From: JAZDCZ01 sp046757925
GTDB lineage: Bacteria; Gemmatimonadota; Gemmatimonadetes; Gemmatimonadales; GWC2-71-9
Direction: 5' to 3'
DNA: 64,000 nt
NCBI GenBank assembly: GCA_046757925.1
Contig: JBHHZE010000010.1
Coordinates: 10,204 to 74,203 of the forward strand
This document shows, piece by piece, positions 9,135 to 17,587 of this stretch. Below the pieces are notes generated by a model that worked only from the letters and a program-made list of their open reading frames with translations, made no database searches and was not told the origin of the DNA. How positions within the stretch are numbered: position 1 is the stretch's first letter; each line of letters opens with the position of its first letter. The position numbers were made by a program, and so were the translations under genes.

Positions 9135-9454
9135 TCACGGCGCTCAGCTAGACCGAAGCGAGCACAAGAGGTTAGCGGAGTATGCGGACAGAGTGGAGCG
9201 GGTGCAGGACGCGTTGGACGTGGGGGCGCTCGGGCAGGAGACGATCCACTAGGACGAACCAGACCCGGTGTGCATCGGGTAGTATCAAAGAGCGCTAGCT
9301 CACTACCGCCAACGGAATTCTTTGAGAGTGAATGGCACGGCAATCATGGAGCGCTCCCGCCGCCGACTCGGCTGCAACCTTCGCCGGACCTGGCGCATCT
9401 AACTTGGTAGAGACGAAACGAATTGAGAAGCGTGGAAGTAGGAGGCGCAAGCAA
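9135..9454. other. Gap without a clear gene
   Basis: About 320 bp. A plus-strand frame ending at 9252 includes a protein-like stretch (EYADRVERVQDALDVGAL), possibly the tail of a lost gene, but it runs antisense through the ATPase relic and has no credible start. Nothing else could be supported. The region lies within the patch of broken genes. Confidence 0.4.
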
Positions 9455-9676
9455 ATGATTCTTAGACACGACGAAGTCGGACGCAAGGCATTGCGAGTAA
9501 CTGCCGAGGACGGCAAGCCGGTACGAGTGAGTGGTTGCCACACAGGGCATCACGGCCCCGGATTCGAGATCTTCGATGAAATGGGAAGCACAATTGGCAC
9601 CGTGTGCCGTCCGGAAGGTAGGCCGCGGTTCGGACGCAGCCAGGAGACACTCTACCTATGTCGTGACAGGCATTGA
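9455..9676 (+). CDS. 73-aa hypothetical protein
   Basis: ATG at 9455 with an AGGAGG ribosome site 9 nt upstream, ending at TGA 9676, followed by a good intrinsic terminator at 9711. The frame is open further upstream (to 9332), but that part has no protein character. The sequence is polar with isolated Cys and His (SGCHTGHHGPGF, GTVCRP, LYLCRDRH). No family recognised. A transcription unit with its own ribosome site and terminator inside a region of decayed genes suggests it is still expressed. Confidence 0.5.
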   Translation: MILRHDEVGRKALRVTAEDGKPVRVSGCHTGHHGPGFEIFDEMGSTIGTVCRPEGRPRFGRSQETLYLCRDRH

Positions 9677-9710
9677 GCCCGCTTTGGAGTGCTCCTGTTT
9701 CCAGATAGAT

Positions 9711-9735
9711 AGCCCCGGCACTGCCGGGGCTTTTC
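9711..9735 (+). terminator. Intrinsic terminator after the 73-aa gene
   Basis: Perfect 9-bp stem AGCCCCGGC/GCCGGGGCT with a 3-nt loop, directly followed by TTTTC. It lies 34 bp after the stop of the 73-aa gene and faces the minus-strand nucleotidyltransferase relic, which ends at 9762. Confidence 0.85.
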
Positions 9736-9761
9736 TCGTTCAACACCAACAGCCCTATTTC

Positions 9762-10188
9762 TCATTCATGAGCCTGGCTGCGAAGTTCAGCCACCTGGTC
9801 CGGCATGCCCTCGCGTCCGGGCACCTGCGCAAACTCACTGGCCCACCTGTCGAGATATTCCCAGTCAATTTCGGCACCCTTGCGTCGTACCACGGTGGCC
9901 GCATCCTCCAGATCTCTCGGCCGACCCGCAAACAACTTGTGCAGAATCAAATCTTCGGCGCTCGCAAACGGCACTGACTCACCACCAAGATCTACCACCA
10001 CAGCACGGCACGGAGAGTTCGCTGGGAGCCACCCCGAGAGTTACGTCGATATCTTCGCTGAGGCGGGGACGGCCGTGCAGTAGAACAGCCTGGCCACCGA
10101 TCAACATGAACGGAAGCCGACGCCGTCGCAATTCACGCGACATGCTTCCGATGAAGGTGGAAAAATCAGGTGATCGGGGAGAGTCCAT
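9762..10188 (-). pseudogene. Nucleotidyltransferase (AbiEii/MNT-type) with internal deletion and frameshift
   Basis: Two frames belong to one ancestral gene. 10188 to about 10010 encodes the nucleotidyltransferase start (LPFMLIGGQAVLLHGRPRLS, then EDIDVTLG, holding the G-G...DxD core). 10001 to 9762 encodes the C-terminal part (VPFASAEDLILHKLFAGRPR, then DLEDA). The expected ~60 residues between them are absent and the frame changes at the junction near 10000-10010. Intact relatives are toxin-like nucleotidyltransferases paired with a small upstream gene, as is the case here (10166-10381). Confidence 0.7.
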
Positions 10189-10381
10189 TCACCGCACGGG
10201 CCACGGCCAGGCTGGAGTCCAGTTCCGCCTTCCAGTCGTTTCGGCCTGACGCGCCCAACGCACGCGCCTCTACCCACAACGCTGTAAACGTCTCCAAAGC
10301 CTCGGCGTATGTCAGCCTCTCGAGAGCCTCACTTTGATGACGTCTCTCCAGTTCTTCGAGCCGCCGCGACGAACGAATCAT
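10166..10381 (-). CDS. 71-aa partner of the nucleotidyltransferase (antitoxin-like)
   Basis: Starts MIRSSRRLEELERRHQSEAL and is predicted all-helical. It overlaps the start of the nucleotidyltransferase relic by 23 bp, so the two were coupled. A small helical protein upstream of an MNT/AbiEii-type transferase usually acts as antitoxin or accessory; that role is inferred. With the partner broken, this gene may be left without function. Confidence 0.5.
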   Translation of the reverse strand: MIRSSRRLEELERRHQSEALERLTYAEALETFTALWVEARALGASGRNDWKAELDSSLAVARAVNGLSPIT

Positions 10382-10411
10382 TACACCGCAATATAATCTA
10401 TGTTTCCACGA

Positions 10412-11464
10412 CTAGATCTCTACCACGACCTTCCCCATCTGCGCCCCCCTCTGCAAACGCTCGAACGCAGCAACTCCATCTTCGAGCTGAAACGTGCAAT
10501 CCACCGTGGGCCTCAAATGCCCTTGTCCCAGGAGCCCTATTATCTCGCGATACTCCCTGGCGTTGCCCATGGTGGAACCCAAAATCGAAAACTGATACCA
10601 GAACAATCGTCGCACGTCGGTCACGAGTTTGTGACCCGTGGTGCCGCCGCAGGTCACCAATCGCCCGGCCTTTGCCAACATGCGAACGGAATCCTCCCAG
10701 GTCTCTTCCCCCACATTCTCCACCACAACGTCTACACCGCGCTTTCTTGTCAGTTTGCGAACTTCCTTGACAACATCCGAGCGCTGTCGATTTATCGTCG
10801 CATCGGCCCCGGCCGCCTTGGCCGCCGCGAGTTTTTCGTCACTCGACGACGTAACGATTGCAAAGGCCCCCACGAGCTTCGCGATCTTTAGTGCAACACC
10901 GGCTACCCCACCCCCGGCTCCCCAGATGAACACAGACTCGCCGGCCCGGAGCTTCGCCCGCCCCATCAGCATACGCCACGCCGTGAGCGTAACTAGCGAG
11001 TATGCGGCAGCTTCCGCCCAGCTGATTTTCGGATGTGGCGCGGGAGGTACGGGAATCACTGCGACGTTCTGTTCCGGCACCACGATGTACTCCGCCAGTG
11101 TACCCGGAATATGCTCGCCAAGTAGTCTGTACGTGTCACACAGCGAGTGCTCACCTGCGATACATTGATCGCACTTGTAACAGGAAATACCCGGATTGAT
11201 CATCACGCGGTCGGCCGGCCGGACTGTCGTCACCGCAGAGCCTACCTCGTCCACCACGCCCGCACCGTCACCTCCCAAAATGTGCGGCAACGAAAGTTCT
11301 AGCCCCGGCAGTCCCCTGAGCGTCCAGAGATCGAGGTGGTTGAGCGCCGCGGCGGCAAGCTTGATCCTGACGTCGCCGTCATGCAATACGGCCGGCTTCG
11401 CAACGTCGGCGAGTTCGAGTTGCGAGAAGTCGCCGTGCCCCCTCATTACGAGCGCTCTCATCAT
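10412..11464 (-). CDS. Zinc-binding MDR-family dehydrogenase (alcohol/quinone oxidoreductase)
   Basis: 350 aa, full length. GroES-like domain with LPHILGGDGAGVVDEVGSAV, a structural zinc loop of four cysteines (CYKCDQC plus HSLC, about residues 97-110), and a Rossmann NAD(P) domain with FIWGAGGGVAGVALKIAKLV (about 182-201). This matches the medium-chain dehydrogenase family; the actual alcohol, aldehyde or enone substrate cannot be told from sequence. It is alone on the minus strand, 54 bp after the stop of... the large Ig-like/TolB gene, which runs in the same direction upstream of it, so the two might be cotranscribed. Confidence 0.85.
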   Translation of the reverse strand: MMRALVMRGHGDFSQLELADVAKPAVLHDGDVRIKLAAAALNHLDLWTLRGLPGLELSLPHILGGDGAGVVDEVGSAVTTVRPADRVMINPGISCYKCDQCIAGEHSLCDTYRLLGEHIPGTLAEYIVVPEQNVAVIPVPPAPHPKISWAEAAAYSLVTLTAWRMLMGRAKLRAGESVFIWGAGGGVAGVALKIAKLVGAFAIVTSSSDEKLAAAKAAGADATINRQRSDVVKEVRKLTRKRGVDVVVENVGEETWEDSVRMLAKAGRLVTCGGTTGHKLVTDVRRLFWYQFSILGSTMGNAREYREIIGLLGQGHLRPTVDCTFQLEDGVAAFERLQRGAQMGKVVVEI

Positions 11465-11518
11465 CTTGGTTGTTGCACTGAATGGTCTGGGATAAACAGA
11501 GTCAGTGATTGAGGAAGG

Positions 11519-13768
11519 TCAACGACGGAACGACGGCGTCACCAACTGATCGCCATCACCCTGACGTGGGACCTCGACCGGATCCGAACCCGCCGTTAGC
11601 GGAATCAAATAGAGGCGGTTTTGGGTACCGTTCGGTCCCTGCGCCGACACCGTTGCGGCAATCAGATCCCCTGCAGCCGAGACAGCGAAATCGGTGACCG
11701 GCAGTCCGACCGGTGTCAGATCCGATGATTCACCGGTAAAGTTCAACTTCACGATCTTCCTGGTCTGCGGCCCGCCCTTACGTTCTTCCGCAATGTAGGC
11801 AATGGCGGAATCGCCAATCCATGCCGGCATTGTCTCGTTGGTCGCGGACCGCGTAAAGTTCCGCTGATTCGTGCCGTCCAAGTCCATCAAGTAGATTTCG
11901 AAATTGCCATCCCGATTCGTCACAAATGCAATCGCCTTGCCATTGGGTGAAACGGCAGGCTGCAGGCTGGGCGCGGTCCCCTGTGTAAGCTGCCGTTGCT
12001 CCGAACCATCCGCGTTCATAATCCAAATCTGCACCCCACCCATCGCATCCGACTCGTAAACGATGTGCTCGCCGTCCGGCGCCCAGTCGAAAGACCCTTC
12101 CAGGGCGGGTGTCTTAGTCAATCGAACCGGATTCAACCCACCGGCATCGACGACGTAGATGTCGAGGTTTCCACCCTGATCGGAAACATAGGCGATCTTA
12201 GAGCCATCTGGTGAAAAGATCGCGTTCAGTTCGCCACCCGGCAGATCGGTCACTCTGTGGATCTGGCCGGGTTGGTCGCGGTTCAACGTATATATGTCGG
12301 CGTTGCCGCCACGGGTGGACGTGATCAGAATCTCACCCTGCACAAAGAACGTCGCGGTGTCAGCCGAGCCCCACGGTGTACCGGCAGTCACCTTCGCCGT
12401 CCCAAATCCAACGGCCGAGACTCTACCCTGCTCGTCGACCTTGACCACTGACGTATCGCTAGCTGTCCACGTAACGCTCGTGGCCTCACTCACAGGCGTA
12501 CCAGACTCGTCGGTAAACGAAGCCTTGAGTTCCCGTTGCTGGCCCTTTCCTATCCCGACAATATCGGCGTCCAATACGAGCCCGCCGGCAATGATGTCGA
12601 TCTCCCATTTCACATCGAGTCCCTCACCGGGCGGTTTCACCGTGAGGGTGGTGTGTCCTATCGCCTTACCGGTGAGAACACCGGTCTTCGTATCGAAGCT
12701 GGCGATCGAGGTATCAGGCATGCCCCAAAACAAGGGGGCTTCCGGCACGGGGGTCTCGTCCTCCGCCAGCGCCGCGGCGCTAAAGGTGCGTGTACCTCCC
12801 AGCGGTACCGCGACCGGACCTTCCTTGGTAGAGGGCTTCACCGTCAAGAATTCCACCGGCCGATGCACCGTTACCGGCAGCCGGTTCTCCTGGCCAAAAC
12901 CACTCGCAACGATCTCCGCCTTGCCGGCCTTGACCGCCGTGGCAACGCCCAGAGGCGAAACCGTCACCACTGCGGGATCGGTCGAGCGCCACACCAGGCT
13001 CCTGGGTGAAAGCGGCCGGTTGTTCTGCTCCGGTACGATCACCTCAACGGTATCGAGGTTATTCGGTGAAAGAGGCAGTACCGGAGTCGTGAACGCGAAC
13101 TTGGTCTGCGCCACCTGCACCGTGGCTCGAGCGGAAAGCCCACCCGGCGTCGTGACCTCAATGCCTCCCTGGCCCGGTGAGACACCCGTCACGATCCCCT
13201 CGTGCGTGATCGTGGCCACGTCCTCGCGCAGCGATCTCCAAGTTACGGCGGTAGGCGCCGCCACCGATCCGTCATCTTTCAGGAATTGTGGCTGAACTCG
13301 CACATCCTCCAACGGGAGCAACCGCACCAGATTGGGAGAGATCTGGATGATGGTCGCCGTGCCGACCCCGGCACCGGGTTGCGCTGCCGCACCGGCGTCA
13401 ACCACCTGAACCGCCGCCGAGGCCTTCTGTCCACCCGCCCTGACCTCGATCGACGCGACACCCTGCGATACGGAGATTACGTTCGCCAGTCCGGCCATGC
13501 TGGGATCTTCCTCCACCCGCACCACCCCGGGGTCGCTACTTATCCAGGCAAACTTCGCGTCAGGAACGTTGTCACCACGCTGGTCGTAAGCGGAGGCTAG
13601 AAGCTGGCCGCTTTCTCCGAGGGACAACGTAAGAGTGACGGGAGCGAGTTGAACCTCCGCAATCCTTTGCCCGGACAGCCCCATGGGAGACAGCGTACTG
13701 AGAAGAACCGGGACGACGATTGCCAAACATCCGGATCGCGGCGGATCGAGTCTGAACAGACGAGACAC
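11519..13768 (-). CDS. Exported protein with bacterial Ig-like (Big_2) repeats and a C-terminal TolB-type propeller
   Basis: 749 aa. A signal peptide (about residues 1-33) is followed by five or so Big_2-like repeats, each with the pattern W.S.dp.VV.V...G.a.av..G.a.I.a (for example WRSTDPAVVTVSPLGVATAV and WTASDTSVVKVDEQGRVSAV), then from about residue 500 TolB/WD40-like blades (SPDGSKIAYVSDQGGNLDIY, APDGEHIVYESDAMGGVQIW, SPNGKAIAFVTNRDGNFEIY). The fold is clear but the function is not: cell-surface adhesion, binding or secreted enzyme scaffold are possible. This domain mix is typical of Gemmatimonadota. Confidence 0.85.
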   Translation of the reverse strand: MSRLFRLDPPRSGCLAIVVPVLLSTLSPMGLSGQRIAEVQLAPVTLTLSLGESGQLLASAYDQRGDNVPDAKFAWISSDPGVVRVEEDPSMAGLANVISVSQGVASIEVRAGGQKASAAVQVVDAGAAAQPGAGVGTATIIQISPNLVRLLPLEDVRVQPQFLKDDGSVAAPTAVTWRSLREDVATITHEGIVTGVSPGQGGIEVTTPGGLSARATVQVAQTKFAFTTPVLPLSPNNLDTVEVIVPEQNNRPLSPRSLVWRSTDPAVVTVSPLGVATAVKAGKAEIVASGFGQENRLPVTVHRPVEFLTVKPSTKEGPVAVPLGGTRTFSAAALAEDETPVPEAPLFWGMPDTSIASFDTKTGVLTGKAIGHTTLTVKPPGEGLDVKWEIDIIAGGLVLDADIVGIGKGQQRELKASFTDESGTPVSEATSVTWTASDTSVVKVDEQGRVSAVGFGTAKVTAGTPWGSADTATFFVQGEILITSTRGGNADIYTLNRDQPGQIHRVTDLPGGELNAIFSPDGSKIAYVSDQGGNLDIYVVDAGGLNPVRLTKTPALEGSFDWAPDGEHIVYESDAMGGVQIWIMNADGSEQRQLTQGTAPSLQPAVSPNGKAIAFVTNRDGNFEIYLMDLDGTNQRNFTRSATNETMPAWIGDSAIAYIAEERKGGPQTRKIVKLNFTGESSDLTPVGLPVTDFAVSAAGDLIAATVSAQGPNGTQNRLYLIPLTAGSDPVEVPRQGDGDQLVTPSFRR

Positions 13769-14130
13769 GTGTAGTAGACCTAACTATCTGCCATAACAGA
13801 ACATAAGAATCGCAAACGTAAGTCCCGATTGGCTCCGATGTCAAGGTAATAGGTCACAAGATCGTCCGCTCGCAAGCAGCATCACCAGCTTCCAACCTTG
13901 CTCGTCCCCAGACCTGCCGCCCCAAAAAACATTGGATCCCCGGACGTGGCGGGTCTACCTCAGGGACCTGCCGTGGGAGCATGATGACCTGGGGAGAGGT
14001 GGCTTGGTCTAGCCAAGAGAGGGACCGTGTCGCCATCTTTATAGGGCGCGTTTGCGGCATTGGTCCACGGGGGCGACCGGGGGCTCCGAGACCAGCGCTA
14101 TCGTAGCTTCCTTTCCGTGAGAGGGCTTTC
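13769..14130. other. 362-bp intergenic region
   Basis: Between the divergent Ig-like/TolB gene and the toroid protein gene. It must hold promoters for both, but no -35/-10 pair stands out and no structured element or small gene with a ribosome site was found. Confidence 0.5.
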
Positions 14131-15096
14131 GTGATGATGACAACCGAACATGCCCCCGACTTAGACCAGACTCTAGCACGGGTTTACGCTTTTCTGGCCA
14201 AGCGCAAGACCAAGACGGGTGTTCTGGCCCGCCTCATGTTTCGACCCGACCCCAACGATCAGCAACTAGTAGAGCATTTGATCCGCGAACGCCGGCTCCG
14301 GACTCGGATGGACGGGAGCGTAGAGGGCTCGTTGGTAACCACCGCCTGGACCGCTTGGGAGCTACTCGAATTGGGGTGCCCAGCCGACGCCTGTGGAGTC
14401 ATCCGGATGCTGGGGTATCTCTTGGCCCGGCAGGACAAACCGGGCCATGCGTTCGAAGGTTGCACGCCTATCACCCACGCGGGCGGCAAGTGCTATCACT
14501 CGGCCAAGGGTTTCTTCTCGGCCGGGACGCGAGACGAAACCATTGCGCCTCTGCGGTTTCCATCGGGGGTCGAAATCGAGGGAGAGGAAGCCGCGCGTAT
14601 GGCTGCCAGCTGCTTCACGTTGCGAGTGGTCCTGCGGGCCGGCGAGGGACATCGCAAAGCAGTGCGACAGCACGTGGAGAGCCTGCTGGCGCTCGCCGAC
14701 TCCTGGAAACCCGGTGACCACGATTTTTCTCCCGAGCTCTTTCTCTTCGTACTCGGAGCTCTCGCGTTGGCTCCATTGGATTACCGCCCCAAGCTCAATG
14801 ACCATGTTGCACGGTTCCTCCAGTTGCAAGAGCCGTCTGGAGAAGTGCCTAACACCGACATCTTTCACATGCTCGACATGCTTGCGTCAATTCCGAGTCC
14901 GGCTGTCCGTGAGGCCATGAAAAAAACCGTGCCCCTGCTGGCCGAGATGCAAACGGAAAGCGGCGCTTTCGACCGTGAGGAGAGCGAGATCAAGGCGCTC
15001 ATTGGACTCCGCGCACTCTCTTTGGTGGGCGACACCACTAGGCGGTCAGGTGGTTGGCGGCGCGGATTGTCCACAATAGCCCAACCAGCACACTAG
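14131..15096 (+). CDS. Alpha/alpha-toroid protein related to prenyltransferase/terpene cyclase repeats
   Basis: 321 aa, no signal peptide. Helical repeats such as SLVTTAWTAWELLELGCP and VIRMLGYLLARQDKPGHAFE, and a tail with LLAEMQTESGAFDREESEIK, resemble the toroid fold of squalene-cyclase-like proteins. The acidic catalytic motif of squalene-hopene cyclases (DxDDTA) and QW motifs are not present, so cyclase activity is not supported. Its 3' end overlaps the convergent NicO-like gene by 59 bp. Confidence 0.6.
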   Translation: MMMTTEHAPDLDQTLARVYAFLAKRKTKTGVLARLMFRPDPNDQQLVEHLIRERRLRTRMDGSVEGSLVTTAWTAWELLELGCPADACGVIRMLGYLLARQDKPGHAFEGCTPITHAGGKCYHSAKGFFSAGTRDETIAPLRFPSGVEIEGEEAARMAASCFTLRVVLRAGEGHRKAVRQHVESLLALADSWKPGDHDFSPELFLFVLGALALAPLDYRPKLNDHVARFLQLQEPSGEVPNTDIFHMLDMLASIPSPAVREAMKKTVPLLAEMQTESGAFDREESEIKALIGLRALSLVGDTTRRSGGWRRGLSTIAQPAH

Positions 15097-15679
15097 CCAG
15101 GGCAGTAGCCCGGACCAGGGTCCTCGAGAACGCCGCTCTCGAGACCGCCAGCGCGGCCAGTGCCGCATAGCAAGCCATCCCCAGCACCGTACCCACGCTG
15201 AAAGCGATCAGGTAACCGAGAGCAGTTCGGAAATCGGGCAATAGCGTGACAGGGATGAGTGCCACGACCGGCGTACTCCCGGCCAGGCCGTGAACAGCGC
15301 CGACTCCCGTACATAGCAACCGGCTCCGCCGCTCATGGGGATCGCACTTTACGCCTGCGGCAGACCGGACGCGTTGAGGCAACCGATGCGCCGTTCGAGT
15401 TGCCCAAATGCCAAGTCCCAGGATGGTGAGCCCAACCGCCAACTCCGCCCACAAGGCCAGTTGCCGCGGTAGCGTCATCCCCGTCCATGCGACAACCGCC
15501 CCGATGATCACCACCACCGCGGAATGTCCTATACCCCAGCGAATCCCAAAGCCCACGGCAGCTCCGGGAACTGGGCGGCTGCTCACAAATGTGCTCACCG
15601 CTACGACGTGATCCGCCTCTAGGGCATGGGCAACCCCTAAACTCAGGGCTGCAGCATAAGCAAACCAGATGCCGGCCAT
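15038..15679 (-). CDS. NicO/UreH-like membrane transporter
   Basis: 213 aa from the ATG at 15679; the frame is open further upstream but that part is not protein-like. About six membrane segments. The first carries AHALEADHVVAVSTF, the His/Asp motif (HxxxADH) of the nickel/cobalt transporter superfamily, and the second RWGIGHSAVVVIIGAVVAW. A basic cytoplasmic loop separates segments three and four. Related proteins are annotated as urease accessory UreH or high-affinity Ni permease; the metal is not provable here and no urease or hydrogenase genes are near. Confidence 0.75.
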   Translation of the reverse strand: MAGIWFAYAAALSLGVAHALEADHVVAVSTFVSSRPVPGAAVGFGIRWGIGHSAVVVIIGAVVAWTGMTLPRQLALWAELAVGLTILGLGIWATRTAHRLPQRVRSAAGVKCDPHERRSRLLCTGVGAVHGLAGSTPVVALIPVTLLPDFRTALGYLIAFSVGTVLGMACYAALAALAVSRAAFSRTLVRATALASVLVGLLWTIRAANHLTA

Positions 15680-15704
15680 TGCACTCCATGGTGTCGTATT
15701 GCGA

Positions 15705-15710
15705 TATAAT
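15705..15710 (+). promoter_or_regulatory. Probable -10 element (TATAAT) for the RNase H-like gene
   Basis: Consensus TATAAT 30 bp before the ATG at 15741, in the 61-bp space between divergent genes. The best -35 candidate is TTGCAC at 15679-15684 with an over-long 20-bp spacer, so the -35 is doubtful. Confidence 0.45.
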
Positions 15711-15740
15711 ACTCTCGGGTTTTCACAACGGATTTTAGCG

Positions 15741-16349
15741 ATGTCTCGACCAGATCCAAATGTAGCGATCGTGCATGCGGACGAGAGCTGCCTTGGCAAC
15801 GGGAGGGAGGGTCGGAACCCCGGTGGTGCCGCCTCCCTCGTCGAACGTTGGGTCCAAGACTCCATCGTGCGTCAGGATCTCTACATTTCATCCCCCGATA
15901 CCACAAACAATCGGATGGCGCTGGCCGGCGCGATCGCCACATTTGCCACGCTGGGTGCTGAGGGGGGGCCGCATGCGGTACTGTACGTTTCCGACTCCCA
16001 GTACCTCGTCAAAGGAATGAACGAGTGGGTTCCCGACTGGCGTGCACGTGGTTGGCGCCGAAAGGCTGGCAGAATAGAGAATCTGGAGCTGTGGCAAACA
16101 TTGGTTCGGACAGCCGAACCTTTCCAGATAACTTGGAGATGGGTTCGCGGACACGCAGACCATCCAAAGAACGAATACGTGAACGATCTCGCAATCCACG
16201 CGGCAGAGACTCAAGCCACCTCTGCGGCGATGGTACCGTCCAGATTCGACGAGTGGCTCGAAGATAGGGAATCTCGCGGAAAATTTTGCGATTACAACCC
16301 GGATATAGATCTGGCAGACTTCAGCGCCGAGCTGGCAAGACTCGAATGA
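15741..16349 (+). CDS. RNase HI-like protein with altered catalytic residues
   Basis: 202 aa from ATG 15741; an earlier in-frame start lacks protein character. It follows E. coli RNase HI closely: ADESCLGN (E. coli TDGSCLGN), TTNNRMALAGAI (TTNNRMELMAAI), SDSQYLVKGMNEW (TDSQYVRQGITQW), WVRGHADHPKNEYVNDLA (WVKGHAGHPENERCDELA). Of the four metal-binding acids, D14 and D85 remain, but the E48 position is A60 and the D134 position is N148. The active site is therefore probably weak or dead. A ~50-aa C-terminal tail is added. Its stop overlaps the dCMP deaminase start (ATGA), so the two are made together. Confidence 0.8.
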   Translation: MSRPDPNVAIVHADESCLGNGREGRNPGGAASLVERWVQDSIVRQDLYISSPDTTNNRMALAGAIATFATLGAEGGPHAVLYVSDSQYLVKGMNEWVPDWRARGWRRKAGRIENLELWQTLVRTAEPFQITWRWVRGHADHPKNEYVNDLAIHAAETQATSAAMVPSRFDEWLEDRESRGKFCDYNPDIDLADFSAELARLE

Positions 16350-16846
16350 CATTATTCAAAGATGGAGTATGTGAGAATTCGCATCCGCTCAACTTGTTGC
16401 CGGATGGCAGTCCGACACAGGTAGAACGAATTCCATTGTACGAGGTTTACATGCGCATGGCGGAGGAACTAGCCAAGAGATCTACCTGTACCCGATTACA
16501 GGTCGGAACCGTCGTAACCGATGCGTCGCTTGAAAACGTGGTCGCAATCGGTTACAACGGTAACGCGCGTGGCCTCCCCAACAGGTGTGACTCCACCGTT
16601 CCCGGCTCATGTGGATGCATTCACTCCGAAGTGAATGCGTTAGTCAAGGCACCGGGTGACATGCGTGACAAGGTCGTCTTCGTCACCGCGAGTCCCTGCA
16701 TCATGTGCGCCAAGCTGATGATCAATTCCGGTACCACACACGTTTTCTACCGCAGCCTATATCGCGATCCCAGCGGGATCGAACTCTTGACCTCAGCCGG
16801 AGTGACACCCGTTAGATATGACAGGTGGGCATCCGAGTGGCGATGA
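16346..16846 (+). CDS. dCMP deaminase-family protein (ComE-like)
   Basis: 166 aa from the ATG that overlaps the previous stop. Zinc-dependent deaminase motifs are clear: CIHSEVNAL (His ligand and proton-shuttle Glu) and SPCIMCAKLMINSG (two Cys ligands), with the early segment STCTRLQVGTVVTD. It should hydrolyse dCMP (or a related cytidine nucleotide) to dUMP, feeding the thymidylate synthase encoded at 23929. The N-terminal ~30 residues are unlike the family and may be a late addition. Confidence 0.85.
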   Translation: MTLFKDGVCENSHPLNLLPDGSPTQVERIPLYEVYMRMAEELAKRSTCTRLQVGTVVTDASLENVVAIGYNGNARGLPNRCDSTVPGSCGCIHSEVNALVKAPGDMRDKVVFVTASPCIMCAKLMINSGTTHVFYRSLYRDPSGIELLTSAGVTPVRYDRWASEWR

Positions 16847-16855
16847 GGGAGGTCC

Positions 16856-17587
16856 ATGGACGACCTTGAAAGATTGTTTCGTGGCCTGGTGAGTGCTCTC
16901 GGTTCGGAGGGGACCGGAGGGTCGGACGAAGTGTTTGAGATATCCGAACTCTATCAGAACATCCTGCCCTACCGCCAATACAAGAAATCTCTCGGCTTCG
17001 ATTCGCACCAGGATTACGAAATGGCGATGCTCCGCCTACTGGCGGGAGAAGACGGATACGCCGCCGTGGAGCCTGTTGAAATCCAGCAGTCGCTTCTCGA
17101 GGAAGCACAATCCATCAATCCCAATCCTGCAGCCTTCCGCGAGTTCGCGGCGGCACGGGTTCGGCTGAACCGAGAGGCGGTGCGAAGAGTAACTCAGGCT
17201 GCCGAAGCCTACGCTCCCCCCGATACGCCGGACGAAATGAGCGACTCCGCTGAGAAGACGGCGGTCGACGAGAAGACGCCTCGGGTGCTGGAAGAAACGG
17301 CGCCGGAGAAGCACGATCAACCAGAGTCTGTCCCACCAGGGAAGAGAGGTCCCGTGTTCGAACCGGTAGAAGCTGAGATCACGACACCGACGACCGAGTA
17401 TCGGGACTCGGTGGAGCCGCGCTCGTGCCCGCATTGCAACGACGAGCTCCCCAGCCGCAGACAGGTCATCTTCTGCCCATTCTGTGGCAACAGGGTGGCG
17501 CCCATAGAATGTCCGACGTGCGGGAGTGAGATTGAACCCAGTTGGAAGTTTTGCGTGACCTGCGGCCACCCGCGCGGCGATGAATAA
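16856..17587 (+). CDS. Zinc-ribbon protein of unknown function
   Basis: 243 aa, no signal peptide. Residues 1-100 are a helical domain, about 110-180 are acidic and proline-rich (linker), and the C-terminus has four CxxC knuckles (CPHC, CPFC, CPTC, CVTC) forming two zinc ribbons of the DZR type. RBS GGAGG lies just before the ATG. Its last codons overlap the start of the isopropylmalate-type dehydrogenase gene. The role is unknown; such ribbons bind partner proteins or nucleic acid. Confidence 0.7.
   Translation: MDDLERLFRGLVSALGSEGTGGSDEVFEISELYQNILPYRQYKKSLGFDSHQDYEMAMLRLLAGEDGYAAVEPVEIQQSLLEEAQSINPNPAAFREFAAARVRLNREAVRRVTQAAEAYAPPDTPDEMSDSAEKTAVDEKTPRVLEETAPEKHDQPESVPPGKRGPVFEPVEAEITTPTTEYRDSVEPRSCPHCNDELPSRRQVIFCPFCGNRVAPIECPTCGSEIEPSWKFCVTCGHPRGDE

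Noticed and set aside
12294..13295. 333-codon plus-strand frame opposite the Ig-like repeats
   Set aside because: Low-complexity Ser/Thr/Val shadow of a repetitive gene on the other strand.
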